From Castanea sativa (lineage: Eukaryota; Streptophyta; Magnoliopsida; Fagales; Fagaceae): a stretch of 64,000 bases of DNA. Where the stretch lies: the NCBI RefSeq assembly GCF_040712315.1, contig NC_134019.1:37601873-37665872 (forward strand), read 5' to 3'. Shown here piece by piece: positions 1 to 12,824 of the stretch (position 1 is the first letter of the stretch; each line of letters opens with the position of its first letter). The translations under genes and the position numbers were made by a program. The notes below the pieces were generated by a model. That model did no database searches. It was not told the DNA's origin and worked only from the letters and a program-made list of their open reading frames with translations.

Positions 1-223
1 ATGTTCAAACAAATTACACCAACCCCATTTTTGTGAAAAGCTATATCAAAAACATAATCATAAACAACAAACCCAACTCTTTCATAGCCCTCCTCTCTCT
101 TATTTACAATCAAAACAGAGTAACAGGACCAAAAGGTGTAAGTACCCGTGGAATTAGAGAAGGGAGAGAGGATTACCGGCGGTGTTACGGCTGACCGGCA
201 GTCGGTGTAGCAGCAGCTGAGAG

Positions 224-265
<42 letters not shown>

Positions 266-1869
266 TCCGAGTTAGGTTACGTGAAAAGTGAAAACAACAA
301 ATTTTTTTTTTTTTTAAATAGCCCTGTGAAATAGACTACTAGTGATTCATGGTTTTCTTGATATATTTTTTTTCCCTCAATGACTAATTTTTGTGAGGTG
401 GGCCTTTAACTTGATAGGAAGTGTTGTGGGCTTTAAGCCTAATTCGTGAGATGAAGAATATATGGGCATTTCAAGCCCAACCTGTAAGCTAGTAGATATT
501 TGTGCAGTGGAAAATGATTGGGCTTCTAAGCCTATTTTGTGTAGTATTAAGCTTCAGGATTTTTTTCTCGGCACACGGGAACGATAGTATTAATTATTGA
601 GAATAAATGTATTGTAATGAAATAATATAAGTTTAGTTGTGAGTTGTAACATTAGAAGAAATATTATTTTATTTAGGTCAGCTTGTCCGCTACAGCAATT
701 AAATGCAAACTCCAAGGGCCTGCCATGTCTAGAAAATATTAGCCCATGAATTTAGGCTACTTCATTTTCCCAATTATGCAAAAAACAAGTCAGCCCTCTT
801 ACCCAATTAAACCAAATCTGACTATAACCTTTTTGATTGAGACCTTGGGGTTCAAATATTGATAAAAAACCAATTCACAATTAGATTCAAAAGGAACCAA
901 CCACGTTTTACTCTTAGAGTTGAAACTTTAGAGCAAAAGCCCATTTAGCCAGCTAACATTCTCATATTTCTGAAGTCAGGGGTAAGAAATATGGATACAG
1001 GGAAATCCTCCCTCTCTTCCTCACAACCTCTCTTAATATCTTCTTCTCGCTGATTGTGAGTTGAAGTTTCGAACCTATGTACTTTTTCTGCATTTTCTTA
1101 TATTTTAGTTATGACATTTTGATTTCTCTCTTGTTAAAGCACCATTAGCTTTTATTCATTATACATCTGGAATTTTGGGCTTAATTCTCCATAAATAATT
1201 ACTTTTAAAGAACCCAAGGGGAGATTTGAGTCATTCTAGCATTTTTGGCCCTTGTTGCAAAAACGTCTTTGACACTATTCATAAAGAATTACTACTACTT
1301 GTAATAAAAACATAATCAATATATTAAATAGCTAAACTATAAGATTAACTATTAAATTACAGTGTCAATTACAATCAACTAAATAAGTTTTAAGTAATAA
1401 AGAACAATTGACTTTTATTTTTTTCAAAAAAGTAAAAGTCCCTAAGAATAGGACTTTTTTGGGACTTAAACTAGTTCGGCCCATGGTCCAATAAAAAAAT
1501 TTTCTTAAAATTTTTGGTTGTATTTTTGCTGATGTAATGTGGGGTGCCTAATAAATTCATTAAATTGAGCCACTTGTCCTGAAAATCAAAAAGAGCCCTT
1601 AACACAGTTCAATGTTGGCTAGCTTATTGGATGGATACTAGTTGGTGGCTAGCTTGTGATTTGACTAGAAGAGCGATTAGAGCACAAATTAAGTCCTTGG
1701 AGAATTTTACAATAGGCTAATTATTGTTGCACACAGCTTATTACACACTTCAATACACACAGCCTATAAAATCATGCTTTGAAAACACAATTTTATCTTA
1801 ATTGAGTTTTTAGAAAACTCGATTTTAGCTCTGTGCCCGGTACATACATGGTATAACTATCACCATCAT
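1..1869. other. Intergenic DNA, no gene recognised
   Basis: No convincing coding region. Bases 1-130 resemble 6,722-6,850 and 11,022-11,130, so the window opens inside a copy of the same dispersed repeat that forms the foldback at 9.2-11.3 kb. The rest is AT-rich with short poly-A and poly-T runs. Confidence 0.6.
226..262. repeat. (GA)n microsatellite
   Basis: Uninterrupted GA dinucleotides over about 37 bases. Similar GA tracts occur at 6,460-6,487, 27,122-27,174 and 27,463-27,492. Confidence 0.95.
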
Positions 1870-1872
1870 TTA

Positions 1873-2129
1873 GGGTCTGTTTGGATACTACTTATTTTGC
1901 TGAAAATTGAAAACTGAAATCTGAAAACACTATAGCAAAATAATTTTTAAATGTGTGAATAGTGCCGTGGGACCCATTTTTAATGAAAGTTTTGTTAAAA
2001 AAAGAGGTTTGTAGGTCCCATGAACAGCACGGGACCCACTGGAATTCAGTTAATGCTCTTCTCAAAAAAAAAAAAAAAAAAACGTGAAAACGCAGACACT
2101 GATACTTTCATTAGTATCCAAACACTACC
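1873..2129. mobile_element. Tourist-like MITE (257 bp, TTA target duplication)
   Basis: The ends are imperfect inverted repeats sharing the core TGTTTGGATACTA. Both sides are flanked by TTA (1,870-1,872 and 2,130-2,132). A TTA/TAA duplication with a GG-plus-TGTTTGG type terminus is the hallmark of Tourist/PIF-Harbinger MITEs. A second member sits at 47,748-48,009 and a truncated one at about 40,684-40,742. No coding capacity. Confidence 0.8.
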
Positions 2130-2479
2130 TTACAAAATTATTTTAGTATCTACCCATTTTGATGTTGAATAAAAGGTCCATATATAAAATTTAACATACC
2201 TATTCATAGGTCTAAACTTTGGATTGAGAGATTTAATATGGTGTCTATGATTAATTAAATTTAGGAGTGTAATTAAAAGCAATTCTCCCGAGAGTTTTTA
2301 TATGTCCAATCTTGATTTTCCAATATAAGTTACACTTATCACGATTTGAAAATGCATCCTATTTGACTTGTAACATGCTCAATTACGATTAATAAAATTT
2401 ATCATAGGTTTATTTAATAATCTTATTCTTATTATTTACTAAAGGAGAAATATTAAATCAGAAATTTTGGAGTTACTTG

Positions 2480-2484
<5 letters not shown>

Positions 2485-2512
<28 letters not shown>
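2485..2512. repeat. (TA)n microsatellite
   Basis: Pure TA dinucleotide run in AT-rich intergenic DNA. Confidence 0.9.
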
Positions 2513-2518
<6 letters not shown>

Positions 2519-2666
2519 TTAGGTTAGTGATCCACAAAGTTATCGTTTTAACTTTTAAGTATAATTCTCGTGCCATAATTTTATAAAATTTCAATTCTTT
2601 ACTTTTTTTTTGTTTTTTGAAATCCTTTTTCATTTTGGGACTTAAAATGTGGGTTTTTTTTTGTAA

Positions 2667-2740
2667 GTATGGAATCGTGAGCCAGATCGTGTGATCACAT
2701 AGGACCGTTATCCCACATCAATCCTAAACAATTCGAATTT
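2667..2740 (+). repeat. Left arm of a distant ~75-bp inverted repeat
   Basis: The reverse complement of this stretch matches 7,158-7,232 at roughly 85 percent by eye. The arms lie 4.4 kb apart and point inward. They could be ends of one large element or two inverted copies of a small repeat. Family not recognised. Confidence 0.55.
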
Positions 2741-4619
2741 GCAAGATTAAGACTTTTTGAAATATGCTATTTTAACCCTAGCAAGATTTTTAGAACCCTT
2801 AAGACGAAGTTTTACGGCTCAATCACTTTTAGTACTAAACTAACAACTTAGTTTCAATATATGTGTTTAGCCAAGTTTCATATTGCAAGCAAGATAAAGA
2901 ACAATCTAGAGTAAGTAAAAAACAATATGAAAATGCAGAAAATAAAACAAACCACATGAAAACACCAATATGTGTTTTCAAAGAGGAAAACCCAATCACC
3001 CGGGAAAAAAAAAAAACAAAAAACAAAACCTCTCTGTCAACTACTCGTCGAAAAACTTCACTAGCATGAATAGTTGCAAAACATGGGTAACTATAAATCC
3101 CCCAAGCCTATATCTCCTTGTGTAATTGAGCCCTCTAAGCTCCAACTAGCAACCAACTTCGTCGAATCTTTTCTTCATCTAGTTTACTGAAGTCACCATC
3201 GTTGAGTTGCCAATGGAAAGTTACCAAAGGATTTGGATTTGATTTGGTTTCACTAAGTTTCTAGCCCTTCAACAAACTCACAACACTCAAGGTTTGGTGA
3301 TGGAGGTGAAGGTTACAAATTTCTCTCAAGGATATATCATTTGAGAGAGAAAATGATAAGAGAGGATAAATAGATTTGTTTCTCTAGGCTAAGGGACTCT
3401 CTCACATACAAAAGGATTAGGATGAAAAAAATGCTCTTTCTTATTTTTATAAGCTTAGCTCACACACTTATTTCCTGTTCACACCTGCATAGGGTGTAAG
3501 TCTTGGCTTATATGATGTGAGCTAAAAGGAAGATCAGGATATGAACAAAGCAAACTACCAGCAGACATTTTGCAGCCTTATCACAAGCTTTTTGTCGCGA
3601 GATGGTCACCACAACAGTCTCTCTAGATCTTTTGCCATGTGTCATTCGTGGGATGTGTATGTTGCCTCCAGGTTGTGAGATCTCTGATTGATGCAGCTTT
3701 CCAATGTTAAGGAGAGGCTCGAGTACCTAAATTACATTAAAGTCCCAAAAAGATACATTAAAATGAAAGAATAATTACAAATAAATTTGGCACGAAATTA
3801 AGCCAACAAAAACATGAATTTTACAATCTCCCATTTTGGCTATTCTGTGACAAAACATCCCTAATACATACTCAAGACTTAACTGTGAGTTAGCAACCTA
3901 TAACCAACAAAAGACTCATACTTAAACTCTAAAGATTGAGACCAAACTTGAACTTAGAACTAAGCACCTGAAACACTTGCACAAGATATGCTAAACCGTA
4001 CTGTTCAAAGCAAGTATAAAAGTAGGAAATAAGAAGCAAGTACAATGCAATCAAGTAGATATGAAAACATATGCATGAAAGCAACTTGACCAAACAACCA
4101 ACAACCATAAAGAATATGGCTACAATGATCAAAACAATAAGTAATGATAATCCAAATATGCAAGCAATTAAGTATACTAACTATGGATAAGATGCAAGTT
4201 CAATCAAATACAAATACAATGCAAATGAGACATAGAAAACATAGATACCAAAAGATAATCCAAAGCACCATACAAGTAAAAATATATACGAAAGACAAAC
4301 AACAATTGTCAAGATATCTTCTCCCCCTTGTATATGCAGCTCCCCCGCAATATAATAAATGATAAGAGTTGCCTAAAGATGTCTCTCACTTTTTGTCACA
4401 AATGACAAAGGGATGAAGAAGAAGGAGAACAAGACCAGTATGGGAATGAATGTATGATATGCATGAACAAGCTGATCAAGATATGCAAGGATGAGTACAA
4501 ACATACAAACCAAAAAAAATGCACATGTAAGAATGCAAGACTCTGCCATGAGCAATAGGCATGATGAAAGGGCACAAGATCAACTAAAAGAAAATTAATG
4601 ATCAATGTTACCAAAATGA
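2741..4619. other. Intergenic DNA, possible LTR-retroelement relic, no gene recognised
   Basis: Open frames here are short and show no recognisable domain. Read on the minus strand, 3,060-3,830 has an LTR-like or transcript-leader look, but I found no paired LTR or protein domain to prove it. Confidence 0.35.
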
Positions 4620-5010
4620 TGTGTAGGGAAATACCACAAAATCCCTAACCTGTGAGAAACAAAATATAGAGAAAAACACACGCTAAAGAAAAATAATCAC
4701 ACGCACAAGACAATATTTACGTGATTCGGCAATTTGCCTACGTTCACGGAGTTGTAGCAATTTCACTATTATCAAGAAAATAAAAAATACAAAGTGCGGC
4801 TACAGACCTTTTTTTCTCTCACAACAATAACAACAAACCTTAATCACAAAAACAGCGTTTTCTACATCCTACGCATAGGATTCACAATGGGCTACAAAAC
4901 GAGCCAAAAAATCTCCCGTTAAAAACCACGCAACATTATTCGGGTCGGGTCGAGTCGTCAACCGGATCAAACACAACTAGGCTCCACAAAGCCCAACATG
5001 ATGAACAACC
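4620..5010 (-). mobile_element. Probable LTR fragment of a Copia-type retrotransposon
   Basis: On the minus strand the stretch resembles transcribed plant LTR sequence: a GTAGGC...CGAATCACGTAAAT segment of the sort common in Copia LTRs, followed by TTTCTCACAGG near the end. No partner LTR, primer-binding site or coding domain is visible, so this is a fragment or solo relic. The family assignment is recall-based and uncertain. Confidence 0.35.
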
Positions 5011-5048
5011 CTATAAATGCCTGGTGCTCATCGGAGCTCAAACAAAGA

Positions 5049-6178
5049 CAAAACACTCGAGAATTTTATCAAACATTTGGCATACATAGAGTATAAACCA
5101 ACATATGAACAATGGAGAAACTCATGCAAAACATGCCTAAATACATGCAAAGATATCTCAAAGAGCCAAAAACAACTCAAATCCAACAATAACACACCAA
5201 ACAAATCAAACAGTTTAACATGAATTTGAAGTTTTCAACCCAAAAATCCAAACATCTCAAACAATGAACTCTAACTCTTAAAAATGAAACTCATAAATTA
5301 AAATGAAAAAGATAGATTAGAAATAATTTAAAATGATGTTAGAAATATGAGTGATTAGAAACCAAAAATAGCAAGCTTAGGTGACTTGGAACAAAAAGGA
5401 GACAAAATAGAAGTGAAAAATACATTTTTGTTTCACTTTTTAAAAACTAATTTTTCCAGGATATGACCATGTTGCCTGTAGGTCACCAATAGGCCACCAA
5501 ATCATTGTCTTCTAAGTGATCAAATACTTTTGAGCTTGTGAATTGGACCTAGGTCGCACCAAGTTGCAAAATGGATGTGAAAGCACTAAGACACTTGTTT
5601 TTTAGCACAAAACACAAGGTTTGAAAACAAACTTTGAACAACCATTCAAGAGCAATTTACAAACATTAAAACAAGACTTAAAACTTTTTGATTTCTCCAA
5701 GATAAGATCAACAACAATCACAACACATTTAATCAAGTACAATCAAACAAATGAGATAATGCACTACAAGAACTATGAACTTGTATGTTGTGTGTGAGTG
5801 CAAATTTAGATAAGACCATCAAAAGATTTATGGTTAGATCAAGCACTCATTCATTCAATTCATGCAAAGCTGATCAATGAAGTGGACAATCTCCAACAAT
5901 AATGCAAAGTAAAGAGTATCTAACTCTCACACAGACACTTGAAAAAGTTAGAACAAGAAAGAGAGATACAGTTTACCAAAAAAAAGAAAGAGAGATACAT
6001 ATTGAAGTAGACTCTTTTGCATAGAAGTTGAAGCACATTCAAGATAGATATCTTTGACAAACATTTTCCTTTAAGCACGCATACTTTTATGCTCTTAATT
6101 TTTTTTGCTCTTTTGAGCATAGCTTAAAAAGATTTATTAGAGAGATACGGTGTATCACCTACTTCATTCATTGGACAT
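5049..6178 (+). repeat. Direct duplication, copy 1 (~1.13 kb)
   Basis: Aligns by eye, almost end to end, with 7,240-8,355 in the same orientation, with scattered substitutions and small indels. Similarity resumes at about 6,290-6,480 versus 9,030-9,190. No conserved ORF is shared by the two copies, so it is not coding. It is probably part of a larger dispersed repeat. Confidence 0.8.
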
Positions 6179-6289
6179 TGGCTTTTTAAGAAGAAGAGTC
6201 TAACAAATGTGTGTGCGAGAGACATATAAGGTACTTTACTCAACAATTAAAAATAAGACTAAAAAAATCACAAACAATTAATTATTTGT

Positions 6290-6455
6290 TATTGGGCCTT
6301 TAATTTTGAGTCCAAAATGTTAGTGCCCAGTGTTTTTATTTTACTAAGTAAGCCCAAAGACCCAAATCCATTAAATAAAACCCAAGAAAACATAAACAAA
6401 AAACATTTGCTTTCAACGTTATTTATTATTGCCCTAATAACTCAGTAGCCCCAAA

Positions 6456-6489
<34 letters not shown>

Positions 6490-6990
6490 AAGCGAGACTG
6501 TTAACAACCAACTCATATATTTGCATGAAGAATCTGAAATTGTTGCATCTATGAATGAAATTTAAAAGAACCCATTTCCAAAAAAGCATGGTCTTGCTTT
6601 ATCAATAATATCATAAATAATTAGACATGGATGTGCTCATTTGCATTAAAAAAAAAAAAACAAAAGCAAAAAATCTTAAATTTTTGCATCTATGAATTAC
6701 TCTAGAAGAACCAATTTTAGAAAAAGTTGTGTTCAAAAAAATTATACCAAACCCATTTTGTGAAAAGCTCTAACACAAACATATTCATAGATAACAAACC
6801 CAACTCTTTGATAGCTCTCTCTCTCTTTTATTTAGAATCAAAACAAACTAACATAACCAAAAACAACCACAAAATTTGAAATACATCAATACAAAGCTAC
6901 AAAATCTTGAGAAACTAAATCAAATAATAATAATAAAAATTTTGAAAGAGAAAATAATCAAACCTAGTATACTTTTGACGTAGCTAGCAG
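6290..6990 (+). repeat. Dispersed repeat related to the 9-11 kb foldback
   Basis: Bases 6,290-6,480 match 9,030-9,190. Bases 6,497-6,985 match 10,809-11,262 in direct orientation and 9,200-9,850 in inverted orientation. Contains a GA tract at 6,460-6,487. No coding capacity seen. Confidence 0.7.
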
Positions 6991-7157
6991 TGAGTTCTCT
7001 CTCTCTCTCTCTATTTGGGGCTGGTGAGTTATTAGGTTTGGGTTTGGGTCTTTGGGCTGGCTTAGTAAATAAAATAAAGACATCAGACATTAACATCTTT
7101 GGCTCAAAATTAAAGGCCCAACAACAAATAATAAAAGAAAAAGGTCACAGTCCTACA

Positions 7158-7232
7158 AATTCAAATTGTTTAGGATCGATGTGGCATAATGGTCCTATTA
7201 TGTGATCCCGCTATCTGAATCACGATTCCATA
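7158..7232 (-). repeat. Right arm of the ~75-bp inverted repeat
   Basis: Inverted counterpart of 2,667-2,740. It sits just upstream of the second 1.1-kb direct duplicate. Confidence 0.55.
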
Positions 7233-7239
7233 CATATGA

Positions 7240-8355
7240 AAAAACACTCACTTGAGAATTTTATCAAACATTTGGTATACATAGAGTAAAAACCAACATA
7301 TGAACAACGGGGAAACACATGAAAAACATGCCTAAATACATGCCAATATATCTCAAAGGGCCAAAAACAACTCAAATCCAATAATAGCACACCAAACAAA
7401 TCAAAAGGTTTACCGTGAATATGAAGTTTTTAACCGACCCAACATCTCAAAAAATGAACTCTAACTCTTTAAAACGAAACTCATAAATTAAAAAGAAAAA
7501 GGGAGATTAGAAATACTTTAAAATGATGTTAGGAATGATATATGAGTGATTAAAAAAAAATGTCAAGCTTGGGTGACTTGGAACAAAAAGGAGACAAAAT
7601 AGAAGTGAAAAACATGTTTTTGTGTCACTTTTTAAAAACTAATTTTTTAGAACATGACTAGGTCGCTTGTAGGTCACCAATAAGCCACCAAATCATTATC
7701 TTTCAAGTGATCAAATACTTTTGAGCTTGTAAATTGGACCTAGGTCACACCAAGTCACAAAATGGTTGTGGAAGCACTAAAACACTTGTTTTTTAGCACA
7801 AAACACATGGTTTGAAAATAAACTTTGAACAAACATTCAAGGGCACTTTAAAAACATTAAAACAAGACTTAAAACTTTTTGATTTCTCCAAGATAAGATC
7901 AACAACAATCACAACATATTTGATCTAGTACAATCAAACAAATGAGATAATGCACTACAAGAACTATTAACTTGTATGTGGTGTGTGTGCAAATTTAGAT
8001 AAGACCATCAAAAGATGTATGGTTAGATCAAGCACTTATTCATTCAATTCATACAAAGATGATCAATGAAGTAGACAATTTCCAACAATAACACAAAGTA
8101 AAGAGTATGTAACTCTCACATAGACACTTGAGAAACTTAGAACAAGAAAGAGAGATACATATTGAAGTAGAATCTTTTGCGTAGAAGTTGAAGCACATTC
8201 ATTATATAAGTGCATATAAGATAGATGTCATTGACAAATGTTTTCCTTTGAGCACACATACTCATAGGCTCTTACATATTTTTGCTCTTTTGAGCATAGC
8301 TTAAAAAGGTTTGTTGGAGAGATACGGTGTATAACCTATTTCATTCATTGAACAC
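7240..8355 (+). repeat. Direct duplication, copy 2 (~1.1 kb), interrupted by a LINE
   Basis: Direct copy of 5,049-6,178. Its right end is cut by the LINE at 8,358-9,028, after which duplicate-related sequence resumes near 9,030. The LINE therefore arrived after the duplication. Confidence 0.8.
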
Positions 8356-8357
8356 CA

Positions 8358-9028
8358 GCAAGGAATAGATGTTTTGAGATTAGAGGATATTATAACTCCT
8401 TCTACCCTCCTACTCTTGTTTACTTCCCATGGAGAATGATATGGCAATCAAAGGTTCCTCCAAGGGTAACTTTCTTTTCTTGGTTTGCTCCCTTAGGTAA
8501 GATCTTAACAACAGACAACCTTCGTAAAAGACGTGTGTTAGTGCTTGACTGGTGCTATATGTGTAAGAGATGTGGGGAGTCGGTGGATCATCTTCTACTT
8601 CATTGCCCCATAGCTTAGGAGTTGTGGTCTATGGTTTTCTACTTGTTTGGTATTCAATGGGTTATGCCTCATACTGTTCTTGCATTGTTTGAGGCTTGGC
8701 AAGGAAAGTTTGCGCGATATCGTCACTTTGATGTTTGGAGATTAGTGCCTCATTACTTGATATGGTGCATTTAGCGTGAAAGGAGTGCTAGAAGCTTTGA
8801 GGGTTGTGAACGTTCTTTGCTAGAGCTTAAGTCTTTCTTCTTGCACACTCTCTTCGAATGGAGTGTAGTCTTTTCTCATTTTTCTTGCTCTTCTTTTTCT
8901 ATTTTTCTTGATTGTTGTACTTTTGTTTACTGATTTGTGCCCCCATAGTACATCCCCAATGTACTCAGTTTGGCACTTTTTCTATTTTTAATAATATTCT
9001 TACATTGCTTATAAAAAAAAAAATAATA
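8358..9028 (+). mobile_element. 5-prime-truncated L1-type LINE, 3-prime end with poly(A)
   Basis: The plus strand encodes a decayed C-terminus of a plant non-LTR reverse transcriptase polyprotein. The zinc-binding reverse-transcriptase-associated domain (zf-RVT) is visible at 8,436-8,618, beginning [15 protein letters not shown], with the Cys/His pattern CYMCKRCGE...HLLLHC. In-frame TAG codons interrupt it after HCPIA and after LIWCI. The element ends in an A-rich tail near 9,018-9,028. Reverse transcriptase and endonuclease domains are absent, as expected for 5-prime truncation. It is inserted in copy 2 of the direct duplication and is inactive. Confidence 0.85.
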
Positions 9029-9189
9029 ATGAGCCCCAAACATTAGTGCCCTGTGTCTTTATTTTACTAAGTAAGCCCAATGACCCAAACCTATTAAATG
9101 AAACCCAAGAAAATTAAAACAAAAAACATTTGCTTTCAACATTTTTTATTATTGCCCTAATAATTCAACAACCCCAAATAGAGAGAGAG

Positions 9190-11262
9190 AAAGAGAGAAC
9201 TCATCTCTAGTTACGTTGAAAGCATGCGAGGTTTGATTTTTATTTCTTTTTAATTTTTTATTATTATTTGATTTTAGTTTATCAAGATTTTATGACTATG
9301 TATAGATGTATCTCAAATTTTGTGGTTTGTTTGACCTTGTTACTCTGTTTTGATTGTAAATAAGAGAGAGGAGAGCTATTAGTGAGAGAACTCACCGCTA
9401 GCTTTGCCGAAAGCATACGAGGTTTGGTTTTTTTTTTCTCTTTAATTTTTTTTTTGATTATTTGATTTTAGTTTGTCAATATTTTGTGGCTATGTATAGA
9501 TGTATCTCAAATTTTGTGGTTTGTTTGGTCTTGTTGCTCTGTTTTTATTGTTAATAAGAGAGAGGAGAGCTATCAAAGAGTTGGGTTTGTTGTTTGTGAA
9601 TTTGTTTGTGTAGATCTTTTCACAAAATGGGTTTGGTGTAATATTTTTGAACATGACATTTTCAAAAATGGGTTCTTCAAAATTAATTCAGAGATGCAAA
9701 AATTTAGGATTTTCATTTTATTTTGTTTTGTTTACGACGTTACTGATATAGCAAGACCATGCTTTTTTGGAAATGGATTCTCTTAGATTTCATTTATAGA
9801 TGAAATAATTTCAGATTCTTAATGCAAATATATGAGTTGGTTGTTAACAACATTGAGTTCTTTGGAAAATTTGTTAAATATGGTTGTGATCTTTTAAAGT
9901 AAATTGATTGGTGCATTAGCTCATTCCCATCTAATTTTGGTAATATCTAGCTATGTTGGTGGTGACACACTAAGTGTGACAGTTTTGGTCTATTTCTTGT
10001 TGTTATATAACTAGTATGAATGTTTTTTTTTTTTTTGCATTCAATGGTTTTCTAATCGTTTGGGACCAATTGATAAATTGGTTTTAGCTTATAACTTGAT
10101 GTTTCTTTGAATGCGTCTAATTTATTGTTTTGTTGAATTTTGATTCAGCTTGATTTCAACTCTTTTACTCGTAAATTACTTGAATTTGTCAATTGTTCTT
10201 CTTTGTGGACTCCTATGAGTTTTCAACCTTATTTTTCCAATAAAATAAGTATGTAAACTAGAAGAACAAACTTAGAATTTGGCTACATTATGGCCATGAA
10301 GATCTAGCAAATATTCCAACTCATTTATAATTGTTAGTCTTACTTGCAAAGTCCATAATTATATTCTATCTATCATCATGGAAGTTCTTTTGTTTTTTTA
10401 TAATTTTTTTTTGGGTATAAAGAAATAAAAGAAATTGTAATTTGTGATATAAAATATTTCTATTTGAATTAGCCATGCAAGAGATCCAATTGTTTCTTCT
10501 ACAGTTGATGTTTGTCATGTGATTTTAATTTTGTCTTACAATAAGCATATGTGATTAAATTGCAAAGTCATACTTAATCTATACAGATTTATATAGTAAG
10601 TACTTTATGGTTAAGGACAAGAAGGACAAAAACAAGTATGAATTTTAAATAAATACATACATAAATGTGTATAGATCAAAATTATCGCCCTCAACGTCTA
10701 ACCACCTACATAGCTAGATATTACCAAATTAGATGGGAACGAGTTAATGCACCAATCAATTTGCTTTAAAAGATCACAACTATATTTAACAAATTTTACT
10801 CAGCAACTTTGTTAACAACCAACTCATATATTTGCACGAAGAATCTGAAATTGTTGCATCTGTGAATGAAATCTAAAAGAACCCATTTCCAAAAAAGCAT
10901 GGTCTTGCTTTATCAGTAACATCATAAAAAATTGGACATGAATGCGCTCATTTGCATTAAAAAGAATCCTAAATTTTTGCATTTATGAATTACTCTAGAA
11001 GAACCCATTTTAAAAAAAGTCATGTTCAAGCAAATTACACAAAACCCATTTTGTGAAAAGCTCTAACACAAACATATTCATAAATAACAAACCCAACTCT
11101 TTGATAACTCTCACTCTCTTTTATTTACAATCAAAACAGACTAACAAAACCAAACAAACCACAAAATTTGACATGCATCAATACATGGCCACAAAATCTT
11201 GAGAAACTAAATCAAATAATAATATAAAAAAAATTTGAAAGAGAAAATAATCAGCTTATTGT
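9190..11262. repeat. Large foldback (inverted repeat) element
   Basis: The left arm (about 9,190-9,970) is the imperfect reverse complement of the right arm (about 10,690-11,262). Both carry the GTTAACAACCAACTCATATA block and the CTAGCTATGT block in opposite orientation. The left arm has an internal tandem duplication (about 9,200-9,370 and 9,382-9,570). The central loop, 9,970-10,690, has no recognised gene. Other partial copies lie at 1-130 and 6,497-6,985. A frame open at 9,484-9,786 is a by-product of the repeat. Superfamily not recognised. Confidence 0.7.
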
Positions 11263-11629
11263 AAAACAATTCTTCTCCCACACTCACAATTTTTGTCATA
11301 ATTTGTTAAAGTGATCGACTAACAGTGGACAATAACTTTTTCCCAATTTTTTTGTCAAACACACTGCATCAAATTTGTAATAAAAGGTGTATCCTTACTT
11401 AAACATTCTCAATTTAAAATTTTGAGATAAACTTGATTCGAGTTTGGTTCATTTAAAATTCTCTCAAGTTTTTAAGAAGGGGAAGTGTCAGGGTGGAAAC
11501 TCTTAAAGGATTGAGGGTTAATGGTGAATAAAAAGTAGTAAATTTATATGAAAGTGATTGTTCGTCATTCACAGTCAGTCACTCGTCAAGTTATGACAAA
11601 AATTGTAATCTTAGAAAAATTATTATAAG
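11256..11629. mobile_element. MITE-like short inverted-repeat element
   Basis: The left part (about 11,256-11,345) and the right part (about 11,545-11,629) are imperfect reverse complements sharing ATGACAAAAATTGT. A related single arm occurs at about 63,650-63,720. Target duplication not resolved. Confidence 0.5.
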
Positions 11630-12018
11630 AAAGATCAAGATACAATGTAAGGGTTTAAGATAAAATATAAATTGTAACTTTTAAGTAATGTTCCGCTTCT
11701 TTTCTAACTTTTAGTAAAAAAGTTTGGAAATATAGATTAGAAGGATGTGTTAGACATATTAGTATTCCCCCCCCCCCCTTTTTTTCTTCATAATTTCAAT
11801 TAAATATTACAAATATAAACTACCTAGAAAGATCAAGATACGACGAAAAGGTTTAAGATAAAATATGAGTTGTAACTTTTAAATAATGTCCTGCTTCTTT
11901 TCGAACTTTTAGTAAAAAAATTTGGAAATATAGATTAGAAGGATGTGTTAGACATATTAGTATTTTCCCCTTTTTTTTTCATAATTTCAATTAAATATTA
12001 CAGATATAAACTACCTCT
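11629..12018 (+). repeat. Two-copy tandem duplication, period ~198 bp
   Basis: 11,629-11,826 and 11,827-12,018 are near-identical consecutive copies, each starting with GAAAGATCAAGATAC. The first copy has a run of about 11 C residues where the second has four, showing slippage. Confidence 0.85.
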
Positions 12019-12782
12019 ATTGACTTGGTAAGATACATTCTATGGCACATAATCCCCTATCATGGGTTCTCCTCTTAAATATTGCTTAGCCATAATGAAA
12101 CAAAATGATATGTATGACCATTATTGGTAGCATCAAGAAGTCAGCTATCAAATATTTGTTGCCTCTACATATCAGACTTTTCTTGCTTCCCCATGCAGAG
12201 GCCTGGATCTCTGACGAAATTAATGTTAATATAGTGGCTGCTAGTTGCTACAAAGCAGACACGAGCTCAAAGATGAAGGAGACAATGTTTGGTTCCAATT
12301 TTAAAAACCGGACTACTGGAATAACTACAAAAATGAGAGGTTTGAACTTTGATGTATAGAAGTCCCAATTGCATGTTGGAACATAAAGTGATCAATAATT
12401 TAAATAATTCTTTATATAAAAAAATTCCTTAATTTACTAAAAACATGTCCAAAAAATAAAATTTCAATTGATAGAAAATTAGAAACTCAAGCAAGGTCGT
12501 ATATAGGAAACAGTCGAAGACCAGTGAAACACTGGACCTTGCTATAATATTCAACAGGTAGAATAGAAATTGACCAGGTTTTATATAACTCATTGGTAGT
12601 ATATAATGATTAGATTCTGAGGGTTGCAAGCCAATTAAGCAATAGCATGTGTAAATCAAAATAAGTGCAAAGAAGACGAGCCCGCAAGAATTTTAACCAA
12701 ATGATCAGAATCACAACATGCAGCATACTGACTACCCAATTAAGCAATTATAAAACAAAAACTTCAATGATTTATAAACCCG

Positions 12783-12824
<42 letters not shown>

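Noticed and set aside
12105..12359. 84-codon frame downstream of the decarboxylase gene
   Set aside because: No recognisable domain, no splice or promoter context, AT-rich composition.
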